Position numbers and translations under genes: made by a program
Notes under the pieces: model-generated
Seen by the model: only the letters and a program-made list of their open reading frames with translations
What the model was told of the DNA's origin: nothing
The model's database searches: none
Origin: Tillandsia leiboldiana
Taxonomy: Eukaryota; Streptophyta; Magnoliopsida; Poales; Bromeliaceae
Direction of reading: 5' to 3'
NCBI GenBank assembly: GCA_029204045.2
Contig: CM055062.1
Location: 4,074,386-4,138,385 of the forward strand
Length of the DNA: 64,000 nt
Shown here: in pieces, positions 46,709 through 58,633 of the stretch
Numbering within the stretch: the stretch's first letter is position 1
Layout: every line of letters begins with the position of its first letter

Positions 46709-47908
46709 GGGCTTCGTTTGGTTGGCGTATAAGAGAGAATTAGTAGTACCAGGAATAAATATAAATTTTGGAACAAGCTGAAACTATTGTAAATTTGTGT
46801 TTGGTTGGGTATTATGTTAGTACCAGGTATAAGAAAAATAGTGTCGGAAAGTGAATGAAGAATAAGAGAAATAGAGAGTTGACTTATATAAAAAGACTAA
46901 AATGCCCTTCCTATTAGTTATGTTTTTAAAATAATAATGAAAGATTATATTAAACCTTTTTAAATATAACAAATATTATATATATTATTTAATAAATTTG
47001 ATGCTATGTAAATTTATATTTAATTTTCAATAATATACAAAATTATTTGTATTGTCAAAAAATTAAAATGTTTATATTTTACAAAGATAAAATTTTTAAA
47101 ATTTAATACCAATGCAAATAAAAAATGCTTAATAAAAATATAGATTTTTTTTTTATCAAAACTTTGCTTGTTTGGGACCAAGCCGCAACAGAACGCAAGC
47201 ATCAAGGCACGCTGGAATAGAAAGGTGAGAGAGGCAACACCGCGTCCACCCAAAGAGCAGAGGAGCAAGCCGCAACGGTCCGCAAGCATCAAGGCATGCC
47301 GGAACAGGAAGGTGAGAGAGGCAACACCGCAGCCACGCAAGTGCAGAGGACTAAGCCGCAATAGGCGTCAACCTAAAACGGAGCAAGATATACACAACTG
47401 CAGGCCGGAGGGGCAGATCGGGCCAAGATCTACACCACCGCAGGCCAGAACACCCCGCAAACACAGATCAGGTGCAAAAATACAGATCAGGCGAAGAAAT
47501 ACCGCATCTCGGGAAAGGCAGCAGGGATCAAGGGGATGGATCTACCAGATCAAAGCGGCAAGAGGGATCTCAGGTTCGGGGAAAGAAAGCAGGGATGCAA
47601 GGAGATCCGCGGCGACGACGTTGAGGTAGGGGGGAGAGCGGTGAGGGCGAAGATGGCGGTGAGGGCGCAGAGGAAGTCGAAGCAAGAGAGAAAGGAAATG
47701 AAAATGGTGACTCGAGAAGCGTACAAAAGGAAAGGGCAAAGAATAACTTTGCTTGTTTGGGGGTTGGGGGGGACCCTTGTTCCCCCCCTTTACCGGGTTG
47801 TCCCGGGATTTAGCCAGGAAACAAGAATCCCACCTTGTTCCCCCCTTAATCTGATGAACCAAACACTAGCTTGGAGAATAAGATCTTATTTTCCAACCAA
47901 ATGTTTCC
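46709..47908. mobile_element. Harbinger-like element with GC-rich insert, about 1.2 kb
   Basis: The left end GGGCTTCGTTTGGTTGG and right end CCAACCAAATGTTTCC are inverted repeats related to the 59557-60516 element. Shared subterminal text includes GTGTTTGGTTGGGTAT on the left and a GTTCCCCCC...ACCGGGTTGTCCCGGG block on the right. The middle (47177-47744) is GC-rich and unlike the rest. Clean target duplications were not found. Confidence 0.62.
47177..47744. other. GC-rich, gene-like insert flanked by a 17-bp direct repeat
   Basis: AACTTTGCTTGTTTGGG occurs at 47160-47176 and 47745-47761, on both sides of this segment. The insert begins with an 87-bp tandem repeat (47180-47266, 47267-47352, then a partial third) starting AAGCCGCAAC. 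Open plus-strand frames exist (47168-47629, 47536-47937) but show no domain I recognise. Composition far above its surroundings suggests capture of a host gene or 5'UTR fragment. Confidence 0.5.
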
Positions 47909-48354
47909 TAAAAGCTTTATGTTTTTATTTTTTCTAAATAAAATATTACTCTTAAGAGTAAAATTGGGTCAAACAAACCCGAGGCGAAAGAAACTTTTAT
48001 ATTGGATAAATTTCTTTTCTAAAAAAATTGATATTGTTGTAAATTAGTATGGTATCACTTACATCAAAATTCAGTCTTTTTATTGAGCAATACTACTAGT
48101 ACTCATACAAATCGAAAGCCCGTGTTTTAACTTTTAAGGTACAAAAAAATAACAAAAATTAAAGTTAAATTCATCTTATTCTTTCATTCTCTTTCTTAAT
48201 TATCAAAATTGAAAGAAAATAAATAATATTTTTAACACACAACAAGTGTGATCAAAACGATTATATAATTAATAACTACACGTAAAGTGAGAGATTTATT
48301 AACTCAAAATAAAAAAAAGTTCAGGTACTTACTTGCAAAACAGCTAAAAAAAAT

Positions 48355-48528
48355 GAGCAATGCTAGCTATTCGTACATCTATTTTTTGGATGTACGATAT
48401 ACATCATATCCATCGCAGGATGGAGACTTATCCACTAGTCATTTCGAAGTGACTAGTAAAATTCACCCATTTTAGAATGGATGGATATAAAATATACACT
48501 CTATTTGGGTGTATAAGAAATATTTTTC
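48355..48528. mobile_element. Mutator-type MITE
   Basis: Left end GAGCAATGCTAGCT, a central hairpin CTAGTCATTTCGAAGTGACTAG, paired inner arms around GGATG/CATCC, and a right end TATTTTTC. The flanks are A-rich and only roughly alike. Confidence 0.7.
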
Positions 48529-48792
48529 AAAATTTAATGGTCTTCATATTTTTATTTTCTTTTATTTTTTCTTGTGATGGGATGGAGATGCACTTAAAGA
48601 ATAATTAACGGCTGATACTGTGGTCTCATATGCTTTTTATGCGTGTATGCGAAATTCTCAATAAGATCTCCTATAAATTCTCTGTCGTCCGCAACCGCAC
48701 GGAGTTGGTAGTATTTTCGAAATTTATTTTGATGTACACCCTACCCATCTTAGAGTGGGTTGATTTCTACTGGTCACTTCGAAGTGACCAAT

Positions 48793-49748
48793 TGTTGAGG
48801 TTAAAATTATAGTCACGTGAAGCAAGCTAGGAAGCCGCATGTGGCACAAACCATCTGCTGAGGCTATCAGCCGAAAGAAGGAATAGCCTAGGAAAAGGGA
48901 CTTATGTCTTAGCCGAGACTGACCTCGGCTGAAGACGAACCATCAGACCGCCTCAGTCGAAAGGCAACAAGAGGGGGGATCAGAATCGACTATCAGCCGC
49001 TAAGGCCGCCAAAGAAAGGATCTTGAAGATAGAAGGCATGAGATCTAGGGCGCGAATCACGCAACTGACTTGAAAATGGCAAGCGGCGTTCAGCATCAGA
49101 ATACGTCGAGGATAGCGTCTCGGCGCATCAATCTCGGGGATGAACGTGGATGAAAAATGGCTACTATCCAATGGAGAAGAATCAACTCAAAAGGAAGTAA
49201 TTGAGAAATACGCGATGATTCCCTTTAAGTTATGCCGATTACTCAAAACGACGATCATACACATAGTTCGAACGAGTATAAATAATCGAACCATTGAAGA
49301 AAAATAGGTCATGCAACGTCGTAAGCCAGTGACCACCCCAGCTTTTCAATACATTCAATTCCTACATCTACTGCTTTCTTAGATAGATCTACAGCTTTTC
49401 TAGAATAAATTTACAGCTTTCCTTTATCGCTTTTCTAGCTAGCCTTTCATATCCGCATCTACAGTTTTTCCTAGGAGTAGTTCTAATTGTAGTCGTTTCT
49501 TTTAACCGATCTTTGAGCAATACAACTTTCAACCGGCTATTCGACCGTGTCAATTCCTATCTACAAATTCCGGTTTGGTTCCTCTAGGCCGAACTTTGTT
49601 AAGAGTTCAATTGAGAAGAACTTGGCCGAGCGGATCCCTCATCAGCCTAATCATTTGGTACGCGGCGTATCACACATAGAGTGTCAACTCGGAGGCCGAT
49701 TGCGAACCATACCCAATCAACGGTTAGCGGCACATTTCGACCTCAACA
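48793..49748. mobile_element. Solo LTR, 956 bp
   Basis: Starts TGTTGAGGT and ends ACCTCAACA, a 9-bp inverted TG...CA terminus. The flanks CCAAT (48788-48792) and CCAGT (49749-49753) form a 5-bp duplication with one change. It carries a TATAAATAA box near its middle, as an LTR should. No internal region is present, so it likely arose by LTR-LTR recombination. Family not identified. Confidence 0.85.
49277..49285 (+). promoter_or_regulatory. TATA box of the solo LTR
   Basis: TATAAATAA, 484 bp into the LTR, shows that plus is the element's sense strand. Confidence 0.55.
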
Positions 49749-49842
49749 CCAGTGAAAAAGTCCTCACCCTAGAATGGATGGGGTGTAAGATGTACACCTC
49801 ATTTCAGATGTATAAGAAGCATTTTCCTTCCTAAATATTCTA

Positions 49843-50011
49843 GAGCAATACTACCGGTACACCCAGAAATTGATGCACGATGTACACCCATGGGTGGAGA
49901 CTTATTCACCGGTCACTTCTAAGTGATCGGTAAAATTTACCCCATCCTGAAATGGATGAGATGTACATAACACATTCCATTTGGAATCTATAAGTAGCAT
50001 AGCTCTTTTCC
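49843..50011. mobile_element. Mutator-type MITE, 169 bp
   Basis: Left end GAGCAATACTACCGGTACACCC and right end GTAGCATAGCTCTTTTCC. The flanks AATATTCTA and AAAATTCTA agree at 8 of 9 bases. The hairpin CCGGTCACTT/AAGTGATCGG lies in the centre. Confidence 0.8.
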
Positions 50012-50503
50012 AAAATTCTATTGGTAAATTGCAATCACATCCCTACTAATTAATAGTATTGCATATTATTACGTCAATTTTTTTCGTGACCTATGTAAAT
50101 GACAGTAAATTTTAGTACTTTTCACGAAAAAAAAAACTTGTTTTTACAAAGAGCTAGCATTTACCTTTTACAAAAATAGTTTTTTTCTCTTTTTCATTTC
50201 AAATCTTTTTTTTTTAAAATTCCATTTTTAGTGTCATTTTGTATAAATTTCGAGCTCAAAATACTAAAATTTAAAATTATATTTTTTTATTAGTATAACA
50301 ATATTGATAGTAAAAATTATTATTCAATTGAACCGGCATAAACAATATTTTCAAATATTTAAAATTTAAAAAATTATAAAATATATGAAAAACCCCTCAA
50401 TTATATTTTATGTTGAATTTGTCTCATCAACTTTTTTTTTGTTTTTGTTTTTTTTTTTTATGGAGAGAGATCAAATTTGACAAAATTTTGGACTTAAATA
50501 ATT

Positions 50504-50546
50504 GAGCAATGCTACCCCCATTTAGGGTGTACAACAAGTATTTTTC
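50504..50546. mobile_element. Minimal 43-bp Mutator-type MITE
   Basis: GAGCAATGCTACCCCC is followed at once by GGGTGTACAACAAGTATTTTTC: both terminal repeats with almost no interior. A perfect 9-bp duplication TAAATAATT lies at 50495-50503 and 50547-50555. Confidence 0.85.
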
Positions 50547-50759
50547 TAAATAATTAAAACAATTTGAATCAAAAAAAATTTTAAAAATAACAAAATCAAT
50601 CAAATGTAATCAATGACAATTTGCGTGAATTTCACTGCCCGCCCCTAAACCTTTAGCAAAATTTTTGTTGGGGTAAAAAAAAAAAAAACAAAAAAAAATT
50701 TGAATATGCTGAGGGGTTCAAATTTCGAAATTGAATAGGATTAACGAACGAGAAAATTT

Positions 50760-51109
50760 GCTTGCATTCAAAAATTCAAAATTGGATTGAAATTTGGTTG
50801 GAAATTGAATTTCGAATATGAATTTGGATAAGCCGGTTGAAAGATATTTTAGAATTTGGTTGGGGATTTGACTTTCGAACATGAATTTGGATAGGATTAA
50901 CTGCATACATGTCCCTGCAAATATGTCGAATTGCAAATATATCCCTGCAAAATTCAACTTTTCATATTTATCCCTTCAAAAATCCACCGTTATTCAAATA
51001 TGCCCCTACCGTCTATCTCTGTTAAAAAAGTTGGTTTAACCCTAGGTTAAATGCTTAACCTTGGTTAGATTAAAAATTGAATTTACATATTTACCTTTCC
51101 ATATTATAC

Positions 51110-51148
<39 letters not shown>

Positions 51149-51640
51149 ATTATTTTGATGATAGAATTTTATGATTTTTGGAGAGGGGCATTTTTGTAAC
51201 AAGTATAATGATATTACTTTTGGAGGGATATATTTGTAAGGGGGTAAAAAAGTCATTTCACATCGAATCTGTTAAAAAATAAACCGATTCCAAACGGGGA
51301 TTAACCAGAGGGGCATATTTGAAGAACTTTGGATTTTTGAAAGGATAAATATGAAAAGTTGAATTTTGCAGGGATATATTTGCAATTCGACATATTTGCA
51401 GGAACATGTATGCAATTAACCTATTTGGATAAGTCGGTTGAGAGATATTTTGAGGTAATTAATGGATGAGAAATTTTGGCTGAATTCAAAATTCAATTTG
51501 GGTTTGAGATATTCTATCTTTAATAGAAATGGGGGTTTCGGTGGTGTTTGAGAGATATTTTGAAATTTGGTTGAAAATTTGAATTTCGAATGAAATATGA
51601 GTTTGGATAAGTCGGTTGAAAGATATTTTAAAATTTCAAA
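50760..51640. repeat. Degenerate tandem repeat interrupted by a MITE
   Basis: Units of about 60-65 bp carry TTTGGATAAGTCGGTTGA and GAGATATTTT-like words (near 50824, 51424, 51546 and 51604), with GAATTTCGAAT between. The MITE at 50894-51422 lies inside one unit. Confidence 0.65.
50894..51422. mobile_element. Long-TIR Mutator-like MITE, 529 bp
   Basis: The ends GGATTAACTGCATACATGTCC and the complement of ACATGTATGCAATTAACCT pair, and pairing runs on for about 90 bp (AAATATGTCGAATTGC, TTCAACTTTTCATATTTATCC). A perfect 9-bp duplication ATTTGGATA flanks it. A 34-bp A run at 51113-51146 lies inside. Both arms and the subterminal text match the MULE starting at 60863. Confidence 0.9.
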
Positions 51641-52870
51641 TTTTAAAATTTAAAATTTAATTTGAATATTATTTTTTTTTTTTGAAATTAAATTTTTAAA
51701 CAAAAAATTGATTATAATATAAGTCCCGCTAGGTACAAAAAAAAAAAAAAAAAAGATCCGACTGATTTGACAGACTAAAAAAATTGACGGAGTTTTGATG
51801 AGACCCATAAGTCTAAGCTTGTGTTCACAAACGACCTATTAAGGAGGCTTGAATTTACAGTAAAATTTATTTGACCCAAATTATTAATATATTAAAAAAT
51901 TTGAGCTTAGAAATATACGGATCAGTAATAGTTTTTCCTCCTATTCTTTATTATTATTTTTTGTTTTTTTTTTTTACCCCAACAATTTTATTTCAGTCCT
52001 TAACCTTTCTTCACACTTCAAATTTGTAACAGTTTTTTAATTTAATTTCTCTTATCACTTTTAAGTGTGCAAATGCATATGGTGCTGGCAAAATCTATTG
52101 ATAATAGATGAGAACAATGATTAAAATAAAATTCTTTCAAAAATTTAGATATCAAATAACAAATTTAAAAGTTCGAGGATTAATGTATAGCAGAATATAT
52201 TAGAACTCCTATCACTTTTATAAGGTAATGTTTGGTTATACGTAATTGTAACTGTGCTGTAGTTATAACTATATATAGCTCCAAATTTGATGTTTTTATC
52301 CAGTTGAATTCAATTACTATAATTGTAACTGTGCTGTAGTTATAACTCTCCAAATTCGACGTTTTTATCCAGTTGAATTTAATTACTATAGTTGCAACTG
52401 CACGAGGAGTCTTAAATCTCAAATGCAGCAGTTGGAACTATATCCAAATTTACCGTAGTTCCAACTACAGCATTTGAAAAAAATAATTTTTAATAAAGAT
52501 AAGTTTAGCACCTTAATAATTTTTTTTTTTTTTTTTTGTTCCTATATAGGATAATCTCACTATCCCATATATTAAATGATAGAAATTCGTAAATACACTT
52601 CACATAGAACCAGACAAAGTATTTATAGCGATAGAAAGCTTCTACTACATCCAGCCAAATAAAACGTATGGAGTTATAATTATTGTATTTATAATTACAT
52701 GCATATTCAACTATACTGTATTTATGATTACATCGCTTCAAACCGCTCCTAATTATTTATAGGGAGATAATTTTACCCATACATTTTACTCCTAAGTGTA
52801 AATCTTACCCCTAAACTTTAGGTGTTTTTTTTTTTTTTTTTACTAAAACCTAATAAGGTTTTTCAAACAC
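51641..52870. other. Intergenic DNA with a small tandem repeat
   Basis: 52241-52390 holds two imperfect copies of a 70-78-bp unit (TGTAACTGTGCTGTAGTTATAACT ... TTTTATCCAGTTGAATT). GTTTGGTTATACG near 52230 and TTCAAACCGC near 52738 might be ends of an old MITE. No gene seen. Confidence 0.5.
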
Positions 52871-52871
52871 T

Positions 52872-53000
52872 AGGATGGCAAGGACGTAAGATGTACATCC
52901 TATAAAGGATATATGTGTAGCATTTTTTAACTTAGCAATACTGCCTATATGAAAATTTCTTTTTGTACACTAAAAATGAGGGTGTAGATCTTACACTCCG
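52872..53000. mobile_element. Two Mutator-type MITE end fragments
   Basis: A right-end piece (AAGATGTACATCC...GTGTAGCATTTTTT) at 52872-52928 and a left-end piece (AGCAATACTGCC...GGGTGTAGATCTTACAC) at 52935-53000 lie side by side. Confidence 0.55.
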
Positions 53001-53285
53001 TATTCTATAATTCACAAAACCGCAACAATTAGAAAATAATAACTCTTGGATGAAAATAAGATATATATCCCACTTTAAAATATACCAGCTGCATTGATGT
53101 ACTGGTATACCTCAAAAGGGAGCCCTCCATCCATGGGCCGAAGATTAGCTCGTCTTGTCAGAAATTATACTTGTGCATTCTAAATGATGGGATAGATTTT
53201 ATACCTTCCATCTTAAGATTAACAAAAAATTATTTTAAAAAAATAATGCGACAAGTAGAAAATGATGATTCTTGGATCAAATCGA

Positions 53286-53445
53286 GAGCAATGCTATCCA
53301 TACACCCCATTTGTCATGTACGACACACATCCTATTCATCTCAAGATGGAAATTTCTTCATCGGTCACTTCAAAGTTCACCTCATCCCAGAATTGATGAG
53401 ATGTAAAATGTACACTATTTTTAGAGTGTACAAGAATTATTTTTC
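53286..53445. mobile_element. Mutator-type MITE, 160 bp
   Basis: GAGCAATGCTATCCATACACCCC on the left, GTGTACAAGAATTATTTTTC on the right, and an ATCGGTCACTTCAAAG core. The target duplication is not recognisable. Confidence 0.72.
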
Positions 53446-53814
53446 TACTAAAAATTATATAAATCCTTAGATAGATAAGTGTAAATCATACATCTCCTTT
53501 TGGTGTGTGCAAACAATATATTTTTTTTCAACTTCAATTGGTTATCATGTTATTTAACTCATTTTTGTATTGACATCCCATGGATGAAAGAGTTGCACTT
53601 GACTATTTTGTGATTTTATCTTTATTTTTAAATAAAAAAAATATTTACTATTAAATATAATAGCAAAGTAAAATTTTTGTGATAGATAGAGAATAATAAA
53701 ATATAAATTTTTGAACCATAGAATAATAAAGTAAAAATTAAGCTAAATTATATGATAATAAAGTACAATATTTTAAACCTCAAAGTGAGAAAGTAAAAAA
53801 TAAACTAAATCATA

Positions 53815-53876
53815 AGGACGCATCTTGGAATGAATAATGTATATATAATTTTAGGTGTACGAATAGCATTATTTAT
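53815..53876. mobile_element. Mutator-type MITE right-end fragment
   Basis: GGTGTACGAATAGCATT matches the family's right terminus; the left part is missing. Confidence 0.5.
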
Positions 53877-54270
53877 AAATATCTTTTTAACATTCAAGTT
53901 ATTTTAAATATATTTTTAAAATTAGAATTGGTAGGCGAACGGCTAAGAACAAATATTATCTCTGTAAAATTATTATTTTATCCTTCTAAATTTACCGTTT
54001 TTTCTTATGTGCAAAAGAGATATTTGAGGTATTTTTACTTTCTATTTTTCAATAATTATCCTTAAGTCAAGTCAGGTGAAAAAAAAAAAGAAAAGGAATT
54101 TTTGATTTTTTTTTTTTTCTTTTTAGCTCTTATGGAATTTTAAATGTATTTTAATCCAAGATGACTCAACAGGTACCACCGGTGAGAGTAATTTTAAATA
54201 ACGAAAAAAAAATATATAAAAAATATATTTAAAACAAAAATAAAATTTAATATTTCAAAATTTTTGAAAA

Positions 54271-54274
<4 letters not shown>

Positions 54275-54323
<49 letters not shown>
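54275..54323. repeat. (TA)n microsatellite
   Basis: About 49 bp of TA dinucleotides. Confidence 0.95.
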
Positions 54324-54327
<4 letters not shown>

Positions 54328-54341
54328 TTCCTTAAATAAAT

Positions 54342-54476
54342 AAGCAATGCTTCTCACTTACATTATTATTTTAATTATCACATCATATTATAATAACTAA
54401 ATAAATTTTACTTATTAGGTGAATAAAATATACATTGTACATCCACGGAGTGTGGAGTGTATGAATAGAATTTTTC
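54342..54476. mobile_element. Mutator-type MITE, 135 bp, just upstream of the lesion-inducing gene
   Basis: Left end AAGCAATGCTTCTC and right end GGAGTGTATGAATAGAATTTTTC. The flanks TAAATAAAT and TAAATATAT agree at 8 of 9 bases. It lies about 240 bp from the start codon of the next gene. Confidence 0.72.
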
Positions 54477-54673
54477 TAAATATATTATCTCGTATAAAAA
54501 TATTGGAAAACTGAAATGTAGTTTTCAAACTTAGCAGGGACAAGGATGCAAAAAATTCCCTAAAAGGTCGTAAGGGAGAGTAGGGTCTCCATCTACAGAT
54601 TCCGAACTTGGAGCCTTCTTCTCCTTCTCTTCTAAACCCCCCACCCACCCTCTCTCCAAAAACGTTCGGATCA

Positions 54674-54677
<4 letters not shown>

Positions 54678-54709
<32 letters not shown>
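54678..54709. repeat. (CT)n tract in the 5' leader
   Basis: About 16 CT units end 6 bp before the start codon of the HR-like lesion-inducing gene. A second (CT)n at about 54787-54845 lies just after exon 1. Confidence 0.95.
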
Positions 54710-54714
54710 GGGTT

Positions 54715-54787
54715 ATGGGGTTCGTCTCCTTCGCCGGGAGGGTCCTCTTCGCCTCCGTGTTCCTCCTCTCCGCGTACCAAGAGTAAG

Positions 54788-54833
<46 letters not shown>

Positions 54834-57800
54834 TGTCTCTCTCTCCCCTCAAAGATCCGTTTCTTATAGATCTATCGCTTGGTATACCTAGTTTCTTCGG
54901 AGTCCATGGTTTTTGTTGAGTGATGGACCCAATTTGGGGTTTTTTAGGGTTTTTCAGGGATTTTGTGTTGCCGCTCCTCTTAATGAGGCGTTTGAGTAAC
55001 TTCTTAGTAGGTTTGGATGCGAAATATTGGATCTTTTGACAACCTGTTCTTGTTTCCGGTTTGGATCTGCGGATTGGTGAGTTTGTTATGCTTGGATCGG
55101 GTCGTTTCCTTTGCGGGATCTTTCTTAATCTGCTGGGATTTGGCTGTTTCGGTGTTGTCTTCTGAATCCTGGTGTTTTTTGAGCTTGGGATGTGTTGCTA
55201 ACTAAGAATCCCTTTATATATATATATTAGTGGTTATGATCATGTAATCTTTGGGCTAGATTTTGAGTTGTATGGATGCTGCCTCTTACTTTAGCTACTT
55301 ATTTGGAATGGTTGGTGAAAAGAATTAGTGAACCCTTACCTTAAGCACTAAGACGCGAGGTGTGGCTATTAAAAGTAGTTGCCATTATTGTGAAGCGAAA
55401 AAGTTGAAATGGTGAAGGAAACAGTAGGGAATTAAGCATGCACAAAGTGTTACCCTTGGTAGTTATTCTTGCTCTCTTAACTCCGAGGAAAGTTACTTTT
55501 CTGGATTAGCATGAGTTCTTTTGTTGCGCATCTTACTCTGAAGTCGTTCTAGTCTGCCGTAATTAACATGTTACTAGGTTGACATTGTTGTTTTCTTCCT
55601 GCGGTACTGTTCGTAGGAGCTTAGCTTACTATATTTAACTTGGATAAGTTTCCGAGGTTTGTCTTATTGGAATTATTTCCTTTTCATTATTCTTTTGATA
55701 AAAGAAAACTGCTTGTTTTGATCATGTACCAGTTCTCTGAGTACTTTTTTAGCAATCGAGGTAAAAAATAGTGTGTTTGCAAATGCTTTTTAATAAGTCC
55801 TCGTGGCGTATATGTGACAGAAATGGCTTATAGTGTCGCTCAACTTAGATGGTAAAATTTTCTGTAAGTCTATAACTATTAACTTAGCATGTTAACTTAC
55901 TTGATTGTGTTCTCTTAGTATACCCTGGAAAGGATCTGTGGTGCATGATGTTGTGATAGACACTGACCAACTAAAGAAAAGTATGTAAAACTTTAGTTGG
56001 TTACCAAGCAAGTGAGCAACCGCATTAATATATTGTTCTCTTCCATTATATCCGGTGATTAATTTTCGTTTGTTGTTGCCGTTGATCAGATTTTTTTGCT
56101 TGGTTTGATAGATTAGTGTTGAGAAGCTTCCTGCTTTGCTTTCCTCCGAAGCTATAAACTATGCTTCTATTTGCTTCTGTTCTAATCATATTTGCCAAAG
56201 GTTTTTTTTTTTTTTTTTCCTTTTTGGGACTGGGGACTGGGGACTGGGGGTTGTTGGGCAGCATTGGTTATTGGCGGGTGGGGTAAATTGTCAAGTATGG
56301 ATCATAAGAATTTAGATATACTTTCATTTAAGAAAAGATTGCAGTTTTTCTAGCGTAATGAATATGTGTTGAATATGCATATCAGCTGCAGGCCTGCAGC
56401 AGATATAAATATTGCTCGAGGTTGGTCTATTATTCTAGCAATTGCTGATTGTTCTGTTTCAGGAACCAAGAGCTTGGTATATAATGGTTGAGTCGTGATT
56501 TGGGATTATCGCCTTGTGCAGTTATCGCTTACCTGTATAGAGTGAAAAGGGTATAGGATCAGTATGTTTTTCCTATTGGCGCCATGTGATTGCAGTTCCA
56601 GTCTAGAGCCTTTATGGTCAGCAAAACCCATAGGCTTGTCAAAAAAGAGTTTACGTGATGCTAATTCTGCAATATATGAAACTTATCAAGGTATTACTTT
56701 GGCCTGTCTAGCAAACACCTAACACTTGATTTGTACTAAAATTTTATCATTGCAATGCTGTAGTTGAAAGTTTTATGATTTAAAATTTAAAACTGTATCT
56801 ATTTTCAAATCAAGAAATTTCTTTATTTCTTCTAGCACTTTTTTGACTTTCCGTCACATCTCGTTAATTCTTTAAATTTAATTCGTAATTTGATATGGCC
56901 AAGAAACCTTTTATTCAGTAGATGAAGTTTCAAACAGCATTTTTCGAGGTAGATTCTATTAGATATGAGCTTGGAGACATCTCTGGCTGCAAAGATATTA
57001 GTGCAGTTGCTAAGTTAGTTCGTTCTTATGATGTGTGCTCAGCTTCACTGGAATCTCTAGTGTGAATTGCATTGTTTCTGTAGAATGCAACTTTGCATAG
57101 TCAAAAGAATCATTTGATGTTATCGTACTTCCATGCATATTGACGTGGTAAGTATTTTCTTTCTTCTGTTTTGGTAATATGGGGTTAGATAGACACACGA
57201 CTCAAAAGTTAAGAAGCTTCAGTAGAAGAATCCATAAAATACTATTGCTGATGTCAAGCTGGGATGTTTATAGTGAGAATGCTTTTTGTACATGAATGCT
57301 TGCTTTTATGAGTTTACCTTGTATGTGCTGTACTTCTACTTTATTTGCCTATCTTTGAACTTTCTGCTCTGAAGGTTTTGTGATGGAGGTAAAGGTTGCC
57401 TACTTGTATGAAGTTCTGTAATTTTTTTCATTGTTGTTGTTGTTGTTTTGTATATTGTTGCTTTTCGCTGATATATCATCTGGGCAGGTTTATTGAATTT
57501 GGAGTTGATGGTGGGCCAGCAGCAAAAGCTCTGAGACCAAAATTCAACCTTTTTGTTAATCATGTTTCGTCACATCTCGGGGTAACAGCACCACATATTG
57601 AAGTAAGTTTCCTAATGGCATTCTTTTGTTTCTCTTGTTAATGATCAACCAATCATAATTGTATTGTGCTGTCTCAAATTTCCTTTTTTCCCCAGATGCA
57701 ACATGTAATTGCTGCTACCATAGCTCTGAAAGGACTTGGAGGTCTTCTATTTATCTTCAGCAGCTCTTTTGGAGCTTACCTGCTGGTTTGTATTTCTTTG

Positions 57801-58592
57801 TTTTGCTCTGAAAGCACTTGGAGCTCTTTTATTATTGCGACTTATCTTTATTTTATCCATATGCTTTTCCTATGTTCAAAAAGTTTCCAAATAAGTGAAA
57901 TCTCATCATTCTAAACTTATGTATCACGGACACTTTGATAAGTCTCGCGTGTCCATGTCAGACTCGTGTCCGACACGGGCACGTCATGAACACAAGTTCG
58001 GTGCCGGTCCATAGTGCATCCCTTATATATATATATATATATATATATCTATATATAGCTAGGCTTGTGTGCTTTTAGAAGCACGGAGGCCTCCGTACTC
58101 TTAAGTTGTTTTTGATGTTGGGACTTCTGAATGGACGATTGGCTCTATTAAACTTGATCTAGAGTATTTAAAAGATTTAGAAAATAAATTTCACAATTTT
58201 TCGATACCATTTGCCTAGTGATCAAAGGGGCTTTAAATCAACAATTTTAATGGTTGTGGTGAGCTGTTTGCATGTTTAATGATGTAAAAATATTAAAATC
58301 ACGTAAAATTTTGATAGAAAATTCTGTATACTATATAAAACAAGATTAATATCTTTGATCTAAAATTTTAGTATCATATCATTACATTTTGTGATATTTT
58401 TATTTTCAGCCGTTGATTTTGAGTCCTTTCAATCACTAGGTAAATGATATCGAAAAATCGCAAAACTTATTTTTTAGATACTTCAAATATTCTAGATCAA
58501 GTCTAAAGGAGCCGATCGTCCATTCGGAAGTCCCAACATCGAAACGACTTGGGAGCACAGAGGATTTCGCTCTTCTAAAAATACACAAGTCC

Positions 58593-58633
<41 letters not shown>

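Larger units (their letters stand above)
48731..49827. mobile_element. Mutator-type MITE split by a solo LTR
   Basis: The left half is 48731-48792 (GATGTACACCC...GGTCACTTCGAAGTGACC) and the right half is 49749-49827 (CCAGTGAAAA...GTATAAGAAGCATTTTCC). Joined, they show the usual family order, so this MITE is older than the LTR inserted in it. Its exact left end is unclear. Confidence 0.78.

Noticed and set aside
54415..54919. Arg-Glu-rich and Ser-Leu-rich frames near 54600-54850
   Set aside because: They come from (CT)n repeats around exon 1 of the lesion-inducing gene; the spliced 157-aa model explains the region.
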